Shown: positions 8,337 through 15,638 of the stretch, in pieces
Layout: every line of letters begins with the position of its first letter
Position numbering within the stretch: position 1 is the first letter of the stretch
Assembly (NCBI GenBank): GCA_937868205.1
Contig: CALMMC010000044.1
Span: 1 to 35,488 of the forward strand
Reading direction: 5' to 3'
Source of the DNA: JAAZPG01 sp012797375
Lineage (GTDB): Bacteria; Acidobacteriota; Aminicenantia; Aminicenantales; UBA4085
DNA length: 35,488 nt
Position numbers and translations under genes: made by a program
The notes under the pieces: generated by a model
The model's database searches: none
What the model saw: the letters and a program-made list of their open reading frames with translations, nothing else
Told to the model about the DNA's origin: nothing

Positions 8337-8367
8337 ATTATATTCGCAATTCCCATTCTCCGGTCAA
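8337..8367 (-). promoter_or_regulatory. Candidate σ70-type promoter for the aminotransferase operon
   Basis: On the minus strand TTGACC (complement of 8362-8367) and a perfect TATAAT (complement of 8337-8342) are separated by 19 bases, slightly longer than ideal. The leader to ATG 8307 would be about 23 bases and contains the ribosome site. The surrounding bases are AT-rich against a GC-rich background. Confidence 0.5.
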
Positions 8368-8411
8368 GCGGAAAACCCTTTGATTTCCGGCGCCTTCATG
8401 AGAGAATACGC

Positions 8412-8514
8412 GCCCGGCGGAAGCCGGGCATCCGTCCGCGGCGGCGAGGCCGCCTCGAGACTTGCGGCGCCGGGCTCCCTGACAAGGTCAGACAATCCTC
8501 CCGGGCCGGGAGGA
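8412..8514 (+). promoter_or_regulatory. Leader with four successive hairpins before the M24 peptidase gene
   Basis: Four perfect inverted repeats follow each other: GCCCGGC/GCCGGGC with a GGAA loop (8412-8429), GGCGGC/GCCGCC with GAG loop (8440-8454), CTGAC/GTCAG with AAG loop (8479-8491), and TCCTCCC/GGGAGGA with GGGCC loop (8496-8514). They occupy most of the gap between the divergent genes, where no coding frame is credible. I could not match them to a riboswitch or RNA family that I know. Regulation of the downstream gene is possible but unproven, and GC-rich DNA forms such pairs readily. Confidence 0.4.
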
Positions 8515-8565
8515 CGGAGGTCCCTGGTTTTATCGGCCGGCGAAAATGCTGAAGGAGGTTCTTTG

Positions 8566-9960
8566 ATGTTCGAACCGCGGATTTATAAAGAACGCCGGAG
8601 ACGCCTGCTCCGGGCGGCCGGACCGGGCCTGGGCTTGTTCCTGGGCAACGAGGAAAGCCCGATGAACTATCCTGAAAACACGTTTCGCTTCCGCCAAGAC
8701 AGCACGTTTCTCTATTATTTCGGGCTGGACCGGCCCGGTCTGGCGGCGGTGATGGACTTCGATGAAGGGACGGCGACCGTCTGCGGCGACGACTATACGG
8801 TCGATGATATTGTTTGGCGAGGCCCTCAGCCGGCCATCCGGGAGATGAGCCGCCGGGCCGGCGTCGATCGGACCGGGACGGCGGACGAGCTGGCCGGGCG
8901 GCTGAAGGACGCCCGCCGGGCCGGGCGCCGGATTCATTTCCTGCCGCCGTACCGGGCCGAAAACGCCCTCAAGCTGAAACGATGGCTCGGCCTGAACCCG
9001 GACCGGGCCGCGGCCGCGGCTTCGGTCGATTTGATCCGGGCGGTCGTCGAGCAACGGGCGGTCAAGGGGCCCGAGGAAATCGCCGAGCTCGACCGGGCGG
9101 CGGACATCTCCACGGACATGCACGTGGCGGCGATGCGGATGGTCCGGCCGGGGGTCGCCGAAGCGGAGATCGCGGCCGAGGTCCACCGCGTCGCCCTCGC
9201 CGCCGGGGGCGACATCTCTTTCCCCATCATCGCCTCCGTTCGCGGGGAAACGCTTCACAACCATGACCACGGCAACCGGTTGAAAAGGGGCGACTTGTTT
9301 CTCCTCGACGCCGGAGCCGAGACGGCTCTTCATTACGCCGGGGATCTGTCCAGCACCGTCCCGGCCTCCGGGACGTTCACCGGCCGCCAGCGCGAGATCT
9401 ACGACATCACCCTGGCCGCCCATGAAGCGGCCGCCGGAGCGCTTCGTCCGGGCGTCAACCACCTCGATGTCCACCTCTTGGCGTGCCGGACCATCGCCTG
9501 GGGTCTCAAGGAGGCGGGCTTGATGAAGGGCGACCCGGAAGACGCCGTCCAGGCCGGGGCCCATGCCTTGTTTTTTCCCTGCGGCGTCGGCCACATGATG
9601 GGCCTCGACGTCCACGACATGGAGGACTTGGGCGAGGTCTATGTCGGCTACGAAGGCCGTCCGAAGTTCACGCAGTTCGGGCTGAAATCCCTCCGGCTGG
9701 CCCGGCCGCACAAGCCGGGCTTCGTCGTGACCATCGAGCCGGGGATTTATTTCATCCCGCAGCTGATCGACCAGTGGCGGGCCGAGGGCAAGTTCACCGA
9801 TTTCATCGTTTACGACAAGGTCGAGAAATACCGGACGTTCGGCGGCATCCGCAACGAGGAGGATTTCGTCATCACTCCCCGGGGAAGCCGGCGTTTGGGC
9901 AAAGCCAAGCCCAAAACGACGGCCGAAGTCGAGGCGGTCCTGGCCGCGGCGAGGAAATGA
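8566..9960 (+). CDS. M24 metallopeptidase, Xaa-Pro aminopeptidase (PepP-like)
   Basis: 464 residues with an N-terminal aminopeptidase-P domain (residues about 1-170, including FRQDSTFLYYFGL) and a C-terminal pita-bread catalytic domain. The five metal ligands are all visible: D248 (LLDAGAE), D260 (YAGDLSS), H343 (GVGHMMGLDVHD), E391 (TIEPGIYF) and E431 (GGIRNEEDFVIT). The enzyme should remove N-terminal residues preceding proline from peptides, in the cytoplasm because no signal peptide is seen. The frame is open from about 6910, but the start is ATG 8566, fixed by AGGAGG at 8553-8558 with 7-base spacing and by the family N-terminus. It is single in its direction, divergent from the aminotransferase and convergent with the epimerase. 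Confidence 0.93.
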   Translation: MFEPRIYKERRRRLLRAAGPGLGLFLGNEESPMNYPENTFRFRQDSTFLYYFGLDRPGLAAVMDFDEGTATVCGDDYTVDDIVWRGPQPAIREMSRRAGVDRTGTADELAGRLKDARRAGRRIHFLPPYRAENALKLKRWLGLNPDRAAAAASVDLIRAVVEQRAVKGPEEIAELDRAADISTDMHVAAMRMVRPGVAEAEIAAEVHRVALAAGGDISFPIIASVRGETLHNHDHGNRLKRGDLFLLDAGAETALHYAGDLSSTVPASGTFTGRQREIYDITLAAHEAAAGALRPGVNHLDVHLLACRTIAWGLKEAGLMKGDPEDAVQAGAHALFFPCGVGHMMGLDVHDMEDLGEVYVGYEGRPKFTQFGLKSLRLARPHKPGFVVTIEPGIYFIPQLIDQWRAEGKFTDFIVYDKVEKYRTFGGIRNEEDFVITPRGSRRLGKAKPKTTAEVEAVLAAARK

Positions 9961-9962
9961 GG

Positions 9963-9984
9963 CCGGCGGCCGTCCTCCCGCCGG
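9963..9984. terminator. Hairpin between convergent stop codons, possible bidirectional terminator
   Basis: CCGGCGG (9963-9969) pairs perfectly with CCGCCGG (9978-9984) around an 8-base loop, exactly in the 24-base gap between two convergent genes. There is no clear T tract, so intrinsic termination is only a possibility. Confidence 0.3.
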
Positions 9985-11028
9985 TCAATCGACGGTTTTC
10001 AAACCGGCTTTCTTCCGCTCGTATTGTTCCTTGATCCAGGCGTAGGTCTTGGCCAGTCCGGCCCGCAGCGGGATATCCGGCTCCCAACCGAGGATTTTCT
10101 TGATGAACGTGTTGTCGGAGTTCCGGCCGCCGACGCCTTGGGGCGCGGTTAGGTCATAGGTCCGCTTCACGGCGACACCGGCGATTTTTTCGATGATCGA
10201 GACGAGTTCGTTGACGCTGACGAGTTCCGAGGTGCCCAGGTTGATGGGCGTGGCGATCAGCTCCTCGCAGTGGGTGATCTTGTCGATCCCCGTGACACAG
10301 TCGTCGATGTACTGGTAGCTCCGGGTCCGGGTGCCGTCGCCCCAAATCTTGATCTCGTTCGTTCCGTCGTCGATCGCCTTGATGATCTTCCGGCAGAGAG
10401 CCGCCGGGGCCTTTTCCCGCCCGCCGTCCCACGTCCCCCACGGGCCGTAGACGTTGTGGAACCGGGCGATGAACGTCTTGAATCCGCGCTCGGCCCAATA
10501 CTCCTGGCAGAACATCTCGGAGATAAGCTTTTCCCAGCCGTAGCCGCGCTCGGCCATCGCCGGATAGGCGTCGGATTCCTTGAGGGCCGTGATCTGGGGA
10601 TTCTTCTGGAGGTCGGTGTTGTAGACGCAAGCCGAGGAGGAAAAGAAGTACCGGGCCGCGCCGGCCCGATAGGCCGATTCGATCATGTGGGCGTTGATGA
10701 GAACGGACCGCAGGCACTCGATCCGGAACCGCTCGATAAATCCCATTCCGCCCATGTCGGCGGCCAGCTGGTAGACCTCGTCCATTCCCTCGACCGCCCG
10801 GCGGCAGTTCTTCTCGTGGCTCAGGTCGAGGCAAAGGCACTCCACCCCGGGCGTTTTCCGGTACCAGTCAGACAGCGGCTTTTTGTCCACGGCTCGGATG
10901 TTCGCAAAGCCCTTGTCCTTGAAATAGCGGACCAGCGATCCGCCGATGAAACCGCCGGCGCCGGCGACGAGGATGCGGGTGTCGGGGGCCGCGGCGGCAA
11001 GCGTTGAAGTCTTTTCCGTCTGGGGCAT
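9985..11028 (-). CDS. NAD-dependent sugar epimerase, GDP-mannose 3,5-epimerase-like
   Basis: 347 residues of the extended short-chain dehydrogenase fold. G23-A-G-G-F-I-G29 is the NAD-binding glycine motif, and Y163-x3-K167 is the catalytic pair. AADMGGMGFI (89-98) is characteristic of GDP-mannose 3,5-epimerase. C134 in SSACVY and K206 in GGREKAPAA align with the acid/base Cys and Lys known from the plant enzyme (C145 and K217 in Arabidopsis, from memory). The product would be GDP-L-galactose or GDP-L-gulose for polysaccharide or lipid-linked glycan synthesis. ATG 11026-11028 has GGAGG (complement of 11035-11039) at 6-base spacing. It lies 33 bases downstream of plsC on the same strand, so it probably belongs to the lipid-gene operon. 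Other dehydratases/epimerases of the family are the alternative. Confidence 0.88.
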   Translation of the reverse strand: MPQTEKTSTLAAAAPDTRILVAGAGGFIGGSLVRYFKDKGFANIRAVDKKPLSDWYRKTPGVECLCLDLSHEKNCRRAVEGMDEVYQLAADMGGMGFIERFRIECLRSVLINAHMIESAYRAGAARYFFSSSACVYNTDLQKNPQITALKESDAYPAMAERGYGWEKLISEMFCQEYWAERGFKTFIARFHNVYGPWGTWDGGREKAPAALCRKIIKAIDDGTNEIKIWGDGTRTRSYQYIDDCVTGIDKITHCEELIATPINLGTSELVSVNELVSIIEKIAGVAVKRTYDLTAPQGVGGRNSDNTFIKKILGWEPDIPLRAGLAKTYAWIKEQYERKKAGLKTVD

Positions 11029-11061
11029 GATCGACCTCCAAAGGATCGAATTGCCCCCAAT

Positions 11062-11799
11062 TTATGCCAGGATCCCCGGTCCGTCAAGCCTTTGCTCGAT
11101 GACGCGGCGGACCCGGTCCATCCAGCCAGCGATGTCCCGGCGCGAGGAGCCGTCGGCGGCGACGGCCGGCTCGAGGTAGCAATCGATGCGCCCGGGCCGC
11201 AGCCGCTTGCTCCCCTTGCGCATGATCCGGTACGCTCCCGTTTGAACGATCGGCAGGATGTCCAGGCCCGCTTCCGCGGCCAGGAGAAATCCGCCGCGCT
11301 TGAAGGGCCCGAGGTTGCCGTCCAGCGTCCGCGTGCCCTCGGGAAAGACAATGAAGGAAAAATCCTTCCGGGTCCGGATGAATTCGGCCGCCCGGGCCAG
11401 GCTTTCCCGTGCTTTCCGGGGATGGGAGCGGTCGAGCGGGATCTGGCCGATCCGCCGGAGCATCGGGCCGTAGAGGGGCCAGCGGAAATGCCGCTCCTCC
11501 TCGACAGTCCGGGCCCGGCCCGGAAACCGGGCGTAGAAAACCAGCGGATCCAGGAGGCTGACGTGGTTCATCATCACGAGGTATTGCCGGGCCGGGTCGA
11601 AGTTTTCCCGCCCGTGGAGGCGGACCCGGACGCCGGCGCAAAAGAGGACGACCCGGCAGCCGGTTTTAATGACGGGTTCCAGGGCGCGGCCCCGGGTGAA
11701 CAGGGCCGTCAGAAGAATCGCCAGGCAGCTGAGGACGAACACGGGAAAAGCGAGGGTCCAGAGAAAAATGGAGCGGAGCGTTTCGAACAACGGCTTCAT
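11062..11799 (-). CDS. 1-acyl-sn-glycerol-3-phosphate acyltransferase (PlsC-like)
   Basis: 245 residues. An N-terminal hydrophobic segment (about 11-35) anchors it to the inner membrane. NHVSLLD (78-84) is the HX4D catalytic motif and FPEGTRT (152-158) is the glycerophosphate-binding motif, both diagnostic of LPLAT acyltransferases. It should acylate lysophosphatidate to phosphatidate, or a related lysolipid. The start ATG 11797-11799 overlaps the upstream kinase stop as ATGA (11796-11799), implying translational coupling. The frame continues upstream to 12120, but that part lies antiparallel to good family sequence in the kinase frame and is not used. The chain length of its substrate cannot be told from sequence. 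Confidence 0.93.
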   Translation of the reverse strand: MKPLFETLRSIFLWTLAFPVFVLSCLAILLTALFTRGRALEPVIKTGCRVVLFCAGVRVRLHGRENFDPARQYLVMMNHVSLLDPLVFYARFPGRARTVEEERHFRWPLYGPMLRRIGQIPLDRSHPRKARESLARAAEFIRTRKDFSFIVFPEGTRTLDGNLGPFKRGGFLLAAEAGLDILPIVQTGAYRIMRKGSKRLRPGRIDCYLEPAVAADGSSRRDIAGWMDRVRRVIEQRLDGPGILA

Positions 11800-12746
11800 C
11801 CGAGAAAGGTCAACTCCCCGGGAAGCAGCTTGATTCGGAGCGGCGTCCGTCCGAGGACCTCGCCGTCGGCCATCACGTGGAGATCCGGCGTCCCGGAGAC
11901 CGTCATGTTCACGCCCTGGATGATGTCCACTTTGGGATGGGCGGCGTGCGCTCCGGAAAAAACGCCCTTGAAGATTTGGATCATTTCCCTCCGGTCGACG
12001 TTTCGGAAGAGCACCAAGTCGGCTTTCCCATCCGACGTTTCGGCGTGCGGGGCGATTTTCATCTTCCCGCCGGTGTACTTGGAGTTGGAAACGACCAGGG
12101 CGCTGTCGGGCACGGTCCATTTCCGGCCGTCGACTTCGAGGTCGATCGTGTTGTGCATGCCTCTGGCCAGACGAATCAGGACGGCCAGGCTATAGCCGAA
12201 GGCGTGAAGAAACTTCAGCCAGTCGTTGGTCAGCTTCAGGATGTCGGTGATCAACCCGACGCCGATCAGGTTGAGGGAATACCGCCGTTCCGGCCGGCCG
12301 TTCCGCTGGTAATCGAATTCCAGGAGGTCGACCTTGACCCGGCGGCCGGCGGCGATGCGGCGGAGGGCTTCCTCGGGGGTTTGAATCCCGAATTCCAGGA
12401 GAAATGAATTCCCGGTCCCCGAGGGGATGATCCCGATCTCGGGAAGGAACGGCGGGCGGCCCTGGAGATACATGCCGTTGACGACTTCGAACGGCGTTCC
12501 ATCGCCGCCGAGGCAGAGAACCCGGCCGTAGCGATCGCGCACGGCTTCGCGGCCGAATTGGAAGGCCTGGCCCGGGAATTCCGAGACGCGGACCTCGAGT
12601 CCCGGAAACGCCTCGCGGAGGGCGGGCTCCATTCGGCCGAAGACTTTTCGTCCCCGCCCATGGCCGGAAACCGGGTTGACGACAAGCAGGGTCCGGTCCT
12701 TTTTTTCCACGGAACCGCTTATACCATGCCTCCGTTTCCTTTTCAA
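11796..12746 (-). CDS. Diacylglycerol/sphingosine kinase family lipid kinase (YegS/DagK type)
   Basis: About 304-316 residues. LLVVNPVSGHGRG near the N-terminus and CLGGDGTPFEVVNG (GGDGT at 80-84 from the longest start) are the catalytic domain signatures, followed by IIPSGTGNSF. The C-terminal β-sandwich has VSNSKYTGGKMKIAP and DGKADLVLF. It phosphorylates diacylglycerol or another lipid alcohol, giving phosphatidic acid that the next enzyme may also make. The start is uncertain: TTG 12744-12746 gives the longest form, GTG 12708-12710 gives one that starts just before the conserved core, and neither has a clear ribosome site. It is first in the kinase-plsC-epimerase transcript and divergent from the pilin operon. 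Confidence 0.9.
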   Translation of the reverse strand: MKRKRRHGISGSVEKKDRTLLVVNPVSGHGRGRKVFGRMEPALREAFPGLEVRVSEFPGQAFQFGREAVRDRYGRVLCLGGDGTPFEVVNGMYLQGRPPFLPEIGIIPSGTGNSFLLEFGIQTPEEALRRIAAGRRVKVDLLEFDYQRNGRPERRYSLNLIGVGLITDILKLTNDWLKFLHAFGYSLAVLIRLARGMHNTIDLEVDGRKWTVPDSALVVSNSKYTGGKMKIAPHAETSDGKADLVLFRNVDRREMIQIFKGVFSGAHAAHPKVDIIQGVNMTVSGTPDLHVMADGEVLGRTPLRIKLLPGELTFLG

Positions 12747-12829
12747 ACGGGGAGGGCGCGGCCGAGGGGCGGGAACCGGCTAGTCGCCCCCCGGCCGCCA
12801 TATCACCCCCCATCTCACCGGCTCTGATG

Positions 12830-12866
12830 ATTGTCAGAAGCGGCGCCGTTGGACTATATTGACAAT
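12830..12866 (+). promoter_or_regulatory. Candidate promoter and inverted-repeat operator for the pilin operon
   Basis: TTGTCA (12831-12836) and TATATT (12855-12860) are 18 bases apart, a plausible σ70 promoter with a start near 12867 and a 37-base leader. The same stretch contains an inverted repeat, ATTGTCA (12830-12836) and TGACAAT (12860-12866), with centres about 30 bases apart, flanking the promoter spacer. Either the -35 box or the repeat may be the functional signal. Confidence 0.42.
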
Positions 12867-12903
12867 TGGAGAATTGCCGAAAAAGGATATCCGAGGGATT
12901 TTC

Positions 12904-13449
12904 ATGATTCGGGGAAGAGAATGTCCTGGGGTCGGTCCCGCCCGGCTTCGGCGGGCCGGAGGGTTCACCCTGCTGGAAACCGTGGTCGTCGTGGCCATCA
13001 TCGGCGTCCTGACCGTCGTTTTTTTTCCCAGCGTCAAGAATTCGATTGAGACGCGGAGCTTCGACAACGCCTCCCGCGATATCCTGACCACCCTCCAGGT
13101 GGCCAAGTGGCAGGCCGTCAACACGAAGCATTTTCACCGGGTCCGTTTTGCCGGCGATTCGGCCGGCTGGACGTACCGGATCGAGATCGAGAAGCCCTAT
13201 GGAACATGGACCCTGAAACAGGGGCAGCAGGTGAAGCGCATTCCCTCGGAGTTCGGTGTCACCCTGACCCTTCCGGCCGATCTTTCCATTGTTTTCGACG
13301 GGACCGGATTCGTCTCCGGCTTCGACACCGCCAAGAATCAGATCTCCCTTTCCTCCTCGCGGCTGGCGCTCCTGGGCGAGCCCCATTACCGCACCATCCG
13401 CTTCTATGCCAGCGGGTCGACGCAATTCATCAAGGGATCCACGGGGTGA
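12904..13449 (+). CDS. Type IV minor pilin, FimT/GspH-like
   Basis: 181 residues. The prepilin signal is a 20-residue leader ending in GG before FTLLETVVVVAIIGVL, with Glu at mature position 5, so PilD-type cleavage and N-methylation are expected. The remaining part fits the GspH/FimT β-rich head, with Q-x-A-K-W-Q-A helix residues after the hydrophobic spine. It acts as an inner-membrane assembly-priming or tip pilin. ATG 12904 is chosen over TTG 12859 because GAGGG at 12893-12897 lies 6 bases upstream and the shorter leader is normal for the family. It is the first gene of the minor-pilin operon; the PilV gene starts 3 bases after its stop. Confidence 0.9.
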   Translation: MIRGRECPGVGPARLRRAGGFTLLETVVVVAIIGVLTVVFFPSVKNSIETRSFDNASRDILTTLQVAKWQAVNTKHFHRVRFAGDSAGWTYRIEIEKPYGTWTLKQGQQVKRIPSEFGVTLTLPADLSIVFDGTGFVSGFDTAKNQISLSSSRLALLGEPHYRTIRFYASGSTQFIKGSTG

Positions 13450-13452
13450 CTT

Positions 13453-13911
13453 ATGCTTAAACTCGTCCGGAGGCGGAAAACAACGGGGGGTGAAAAAGGC
13501 TTTTCCCTGATCGAGGCCCTGATCGGGATCTCGATCATCGGAATCGCCATGCTCGGCCTGGGCCAGGCCTTTCTTCTCAGCGTCAACAACAACCGGAGGG
13601 CGGGGGAGATCAGCCACGCCACGTTCCTCGCCCAGCAGCAGCTCGACTATCTTCGGACCCTGACCGCGGCCGAACTGAGCGTGTTCCCCTCGACCGCCCA
13701 GGGGGAATCCTCCGACCAAGCTCTCGATCCGAACGGCGACGGCTACGTCGATTTCCGAAGAATCACGCAGATCACGACCGGCGGGACGGGATACGCGGTT
13801 AAGATTCTCGTCTTCCCCGCGACGGCCGCCGGCAAGACATCCGCGGCCTTGCTGGCCGCTCCGTTTTCCTACAACGTCCGGGCCATCCTCCATTCGGTCA
13901 TCATCCGGTGA
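13453..13911 (+). CDS. Type IV minor pilin, PilV-like
   Basis: 152 residues with an unusually basic leader (MLKLVRRRKTTGGEKG) and the prepilin site before FSLIEALIGISIIGIAMLGL. The head contains D92-P-N-G-D96-G-Y-V-D100 (13726-13752), a DxNxDGxxD calcium-loop pattern. PilV is a minor pilin assembled with PilW, PilX and PilY1 at the pilus tip. The start ATG 13453 is 3 bases past the FimT stop. A weak GGGG precedes it in the end of fimT, consistent with coupling. The stop TGA lies in the ribosome site of pilW. Confidence 0.88.
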   Translation: MLKLVRRRKTTGGEKGFSLIEALIGISIIGIAMLGLGQAFLLSVNNNRRAGEISHATFLAQQQLDYLRTLTAAELSVFPSTAQGESSDQALDPNGDGYVDFRRITQITTGGTGYAVKILVFPATAAGKTSAALLAAPFSYNVRAILHSVIIR

Positions 13912-13919
13912 GAACCGCC

Positions 13920-15023
13920 ATGAAAAAACACCGCGCCGCTTTTTCACGCCGCGTCCGGGGATTCACCCTGATCGAGCTTTTGATCGGCAGCGCCATCATG
14001 CTCGTCGTCGTCGTGGCCGCCCTGTCGGTCTACTCCCGGAGCAACAAGATTTCGGCCGATCAGCAGCAATTCATCGAGATGCAGACCGACGTTCGGGCGG
14101 CCATGTATTTTGTATCCCGGGACGCCCGGATGAGCGGGACCGGCCTGACCGAGGCTTTGGCCGGCTACGCCCTGGAGGGGGTGGACAATGAGACGACGGG
14201 GACGACGGAGACGCCCGACCGGCTGAAAATCCTGGGAAATCTCGAAAATCCCTTGATCCTGAACATCCAATCGTATTCCGGATCGGCGGTCAACATCAGC
14301 ATGGATGATTATTCTCTGGAGAAATATCCCTATCCGGACAGCTTCTATGTCGGAAAGGTCGCCTTGATCGTCCCTAACGCCGGCTCGTCGTGCCAGGGCG
14401 CGGCCGTCCGGGTCATCTCCCATGTTACTCATAACACGGACGGGACGAACGAAAAGGTCAATTTTTCGCCCGGGCAGGCTCCCGGGATCAATCCCCCCGG
14501 CGGCCTTTCAGACGTGTGCTCGAGCGAAGACTTCATCGGCGGGTCGCTCATGTTCTGCGACCTGCGCGAATACTGGCTCGACGTCACCGGGAATGTCACC
14601 GGCTTGACGGCCGGGACGAACGGGTACATCGGCGGCGGCCAGGGCGGCGTCCTCTATATGACCCTCAACGGCGCCCATTTCCCCATCGCCCAGAATATCG
14701 AAACGATCCAATTCCAGTACAACGGCGACTTCGACGGCGATTCCCAGGGCCTCTTGGACGGATTCAAGGATTGGGATACGACCTGGACGCGGGAGCAGAT
14801 CTCGCGGATCCGCCAGGTTCGGATCCTCATCCTCGGCCGGACGCCGAATCCCTTCGCCTCCGTCGGCCGAAACACGGGGACGTCGGCCGGTCTCTATACC
14901 CGGCCGGCCGTGGCCAACACGCCGGCGGCGTCGGCCCCCGATTGGCGGAAGCGTTTCCTCTTGGAATCGACCGCGAACATCCGGAACCTTTCCGTGAATC
15001 TCTTCAACACGGGCTTGCGATGA
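13920..15023 (+). CDS. Type IV minor pilin, PilW-like
   Basis: 367 residues. The prepilin motif is RRVRG before FTLIELLIGSAIMLVVVVAAL. PilW typically carries a long head, here with DVRAAMYFVSRDARMSGTGL directly after the spine, a family feature. An Asp-rich loop DFDGDSQGLLD lies at 14727-14759. ATG 13920 is preferred because GGTGAG (13907-13912) sits 7 bases upstream; a GTG at 13908 overlaps the pilV stop and would add four residues. It ends in an ATGA overlap with pilX. The protein is expected in the pilus-priming complex at the inner membrane and at the tip. Confidence 0.9.
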   Translation: MKKHRAAFSRRVRGFTLIELLIGSAIMLVVVVAALSVYSRSNKISADQQQFIEMQTDVRAAMYFVSRDARMSGTGLTEALAGYALEGVDNETTGTTETPDRLKILGNLENPLILNIQSYSGSAVNISMDDYSLEKYPYPDSFYVGKVALIVPNAGSSCQGAAVRVISHVTHNTDGTNEKVNFSPGQAPGINPPGGLSDVCSSEDFIGGSLMFCDLREYWLDVTGNVTGLTAGTNGYIGGGQGGVLYMTLNGAHFPIAQNIETIQFQYNGDFDGDSQGLLDGFKDWDTTWTREQISRIRQVRILILGRTPNPFASVGRNTGTSAGLYTRPAVANTPAASAPDWRKRFLLESTANIRNLSVNLFNTGLR

Positions 15024-15625
15024 ACAGGCGGACGGCGCGGCACCGGAACCGGGAGCGGGGGGCGGGGCTCTTCATCGTCATCCTCATCGTCGCCGGCTTG
15101 GCCGCCCTGGGCATGACCCTGCTGACCCTGACGTCGATGGGGCCGAAGATGTCGGGGGGGCTGCGGTCCCAGGAGGAGGCTTTCAACGCGGCCGAGGCCG
15201 GATTCAACGCCGCCCAGGCCGTGATCAAGCAGTATTTCGGCGACGGATCCTGGCTGAACTTCGAGGGCCACACCCTGACCCAGCCGTCGAACATCGACCG
15301 CCCTCTCATCGGAACCAACATCAATCCCAATTATTTCCGCCGCGTGCCCGACGAGGAGATCCTTCTGGCCCTGGACCCGGGAAAGGACGGGGTGCCCGAT
15401 TACGGCCCCCTCCTGTTCTTCAACCAGACGTTCGCCGCGACCGAGACCGGGGCGACCGACCCGCGCCTGTCCTACACGGCGTTCCTGATCAACGACGAAG
15501 CCGCCGGGGGAGCCGCCGATCCGAACGACGTCCTCCTGGTCGTCATCGGCGTCGTCCGTTCCGGATCGCGGATCCTGGCGACGACCCGGCTGGAGATCGT
15601 CTTGGCCTATGTCGCCGGCGTTTAA
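15020..15625 (+). CDS. Type IV pilus assembly protein, PilX-like
   Basis: 201 residues: MNRRTARHRNRERG then the hydrophobic segment AGLFIVILIVAGLAALGMTLLTL and the helix RSQEEAFNAAEAGFNAAQ, which is the PilX N-terminal signature (AxxxAEAGxxxA). There is no canonical GF-E processing site, as usual for PilX-type proteins. D119-P-G-K-D123-G-V-P-D127 (15374-15400) is a calcium-loop-like stretch. ATG 15020 overlaps the pilW stop (ATGA). It is expected to join PilV, PilW and PilY1 in the tip complex. The gene's end is 13 bases from the pilY1 start. Confidence 0.87.
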   Translation: MNRRTARHRNRERGAGLFIVILIVAGLAALGMTLLTLTSMGPKMSGGLRSQEEAFNAAEAGFNAAQAVIKQYFGDGSWLNFEGHTLTQPSNIDRPLIGTNINPNYFRRVPDEEILLALDPGKDGVPDYGPLLFFNQTFAATETGATDPRLSYTAFLINDEAAGGAADPNDVLLVVIGVVRSGSRILATTRLEIVLAYVAGV

Positions 15626-15638
15626 AGGGAGAATCGAC

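Noticed and set aside
12190..13947. 585-residue minus-strand frame across the pilin promoter region
   Set aside because: Spans three real genes in the wrong frame, with low-complexity composition and no motif; caused by scarce stop codons at high GC.
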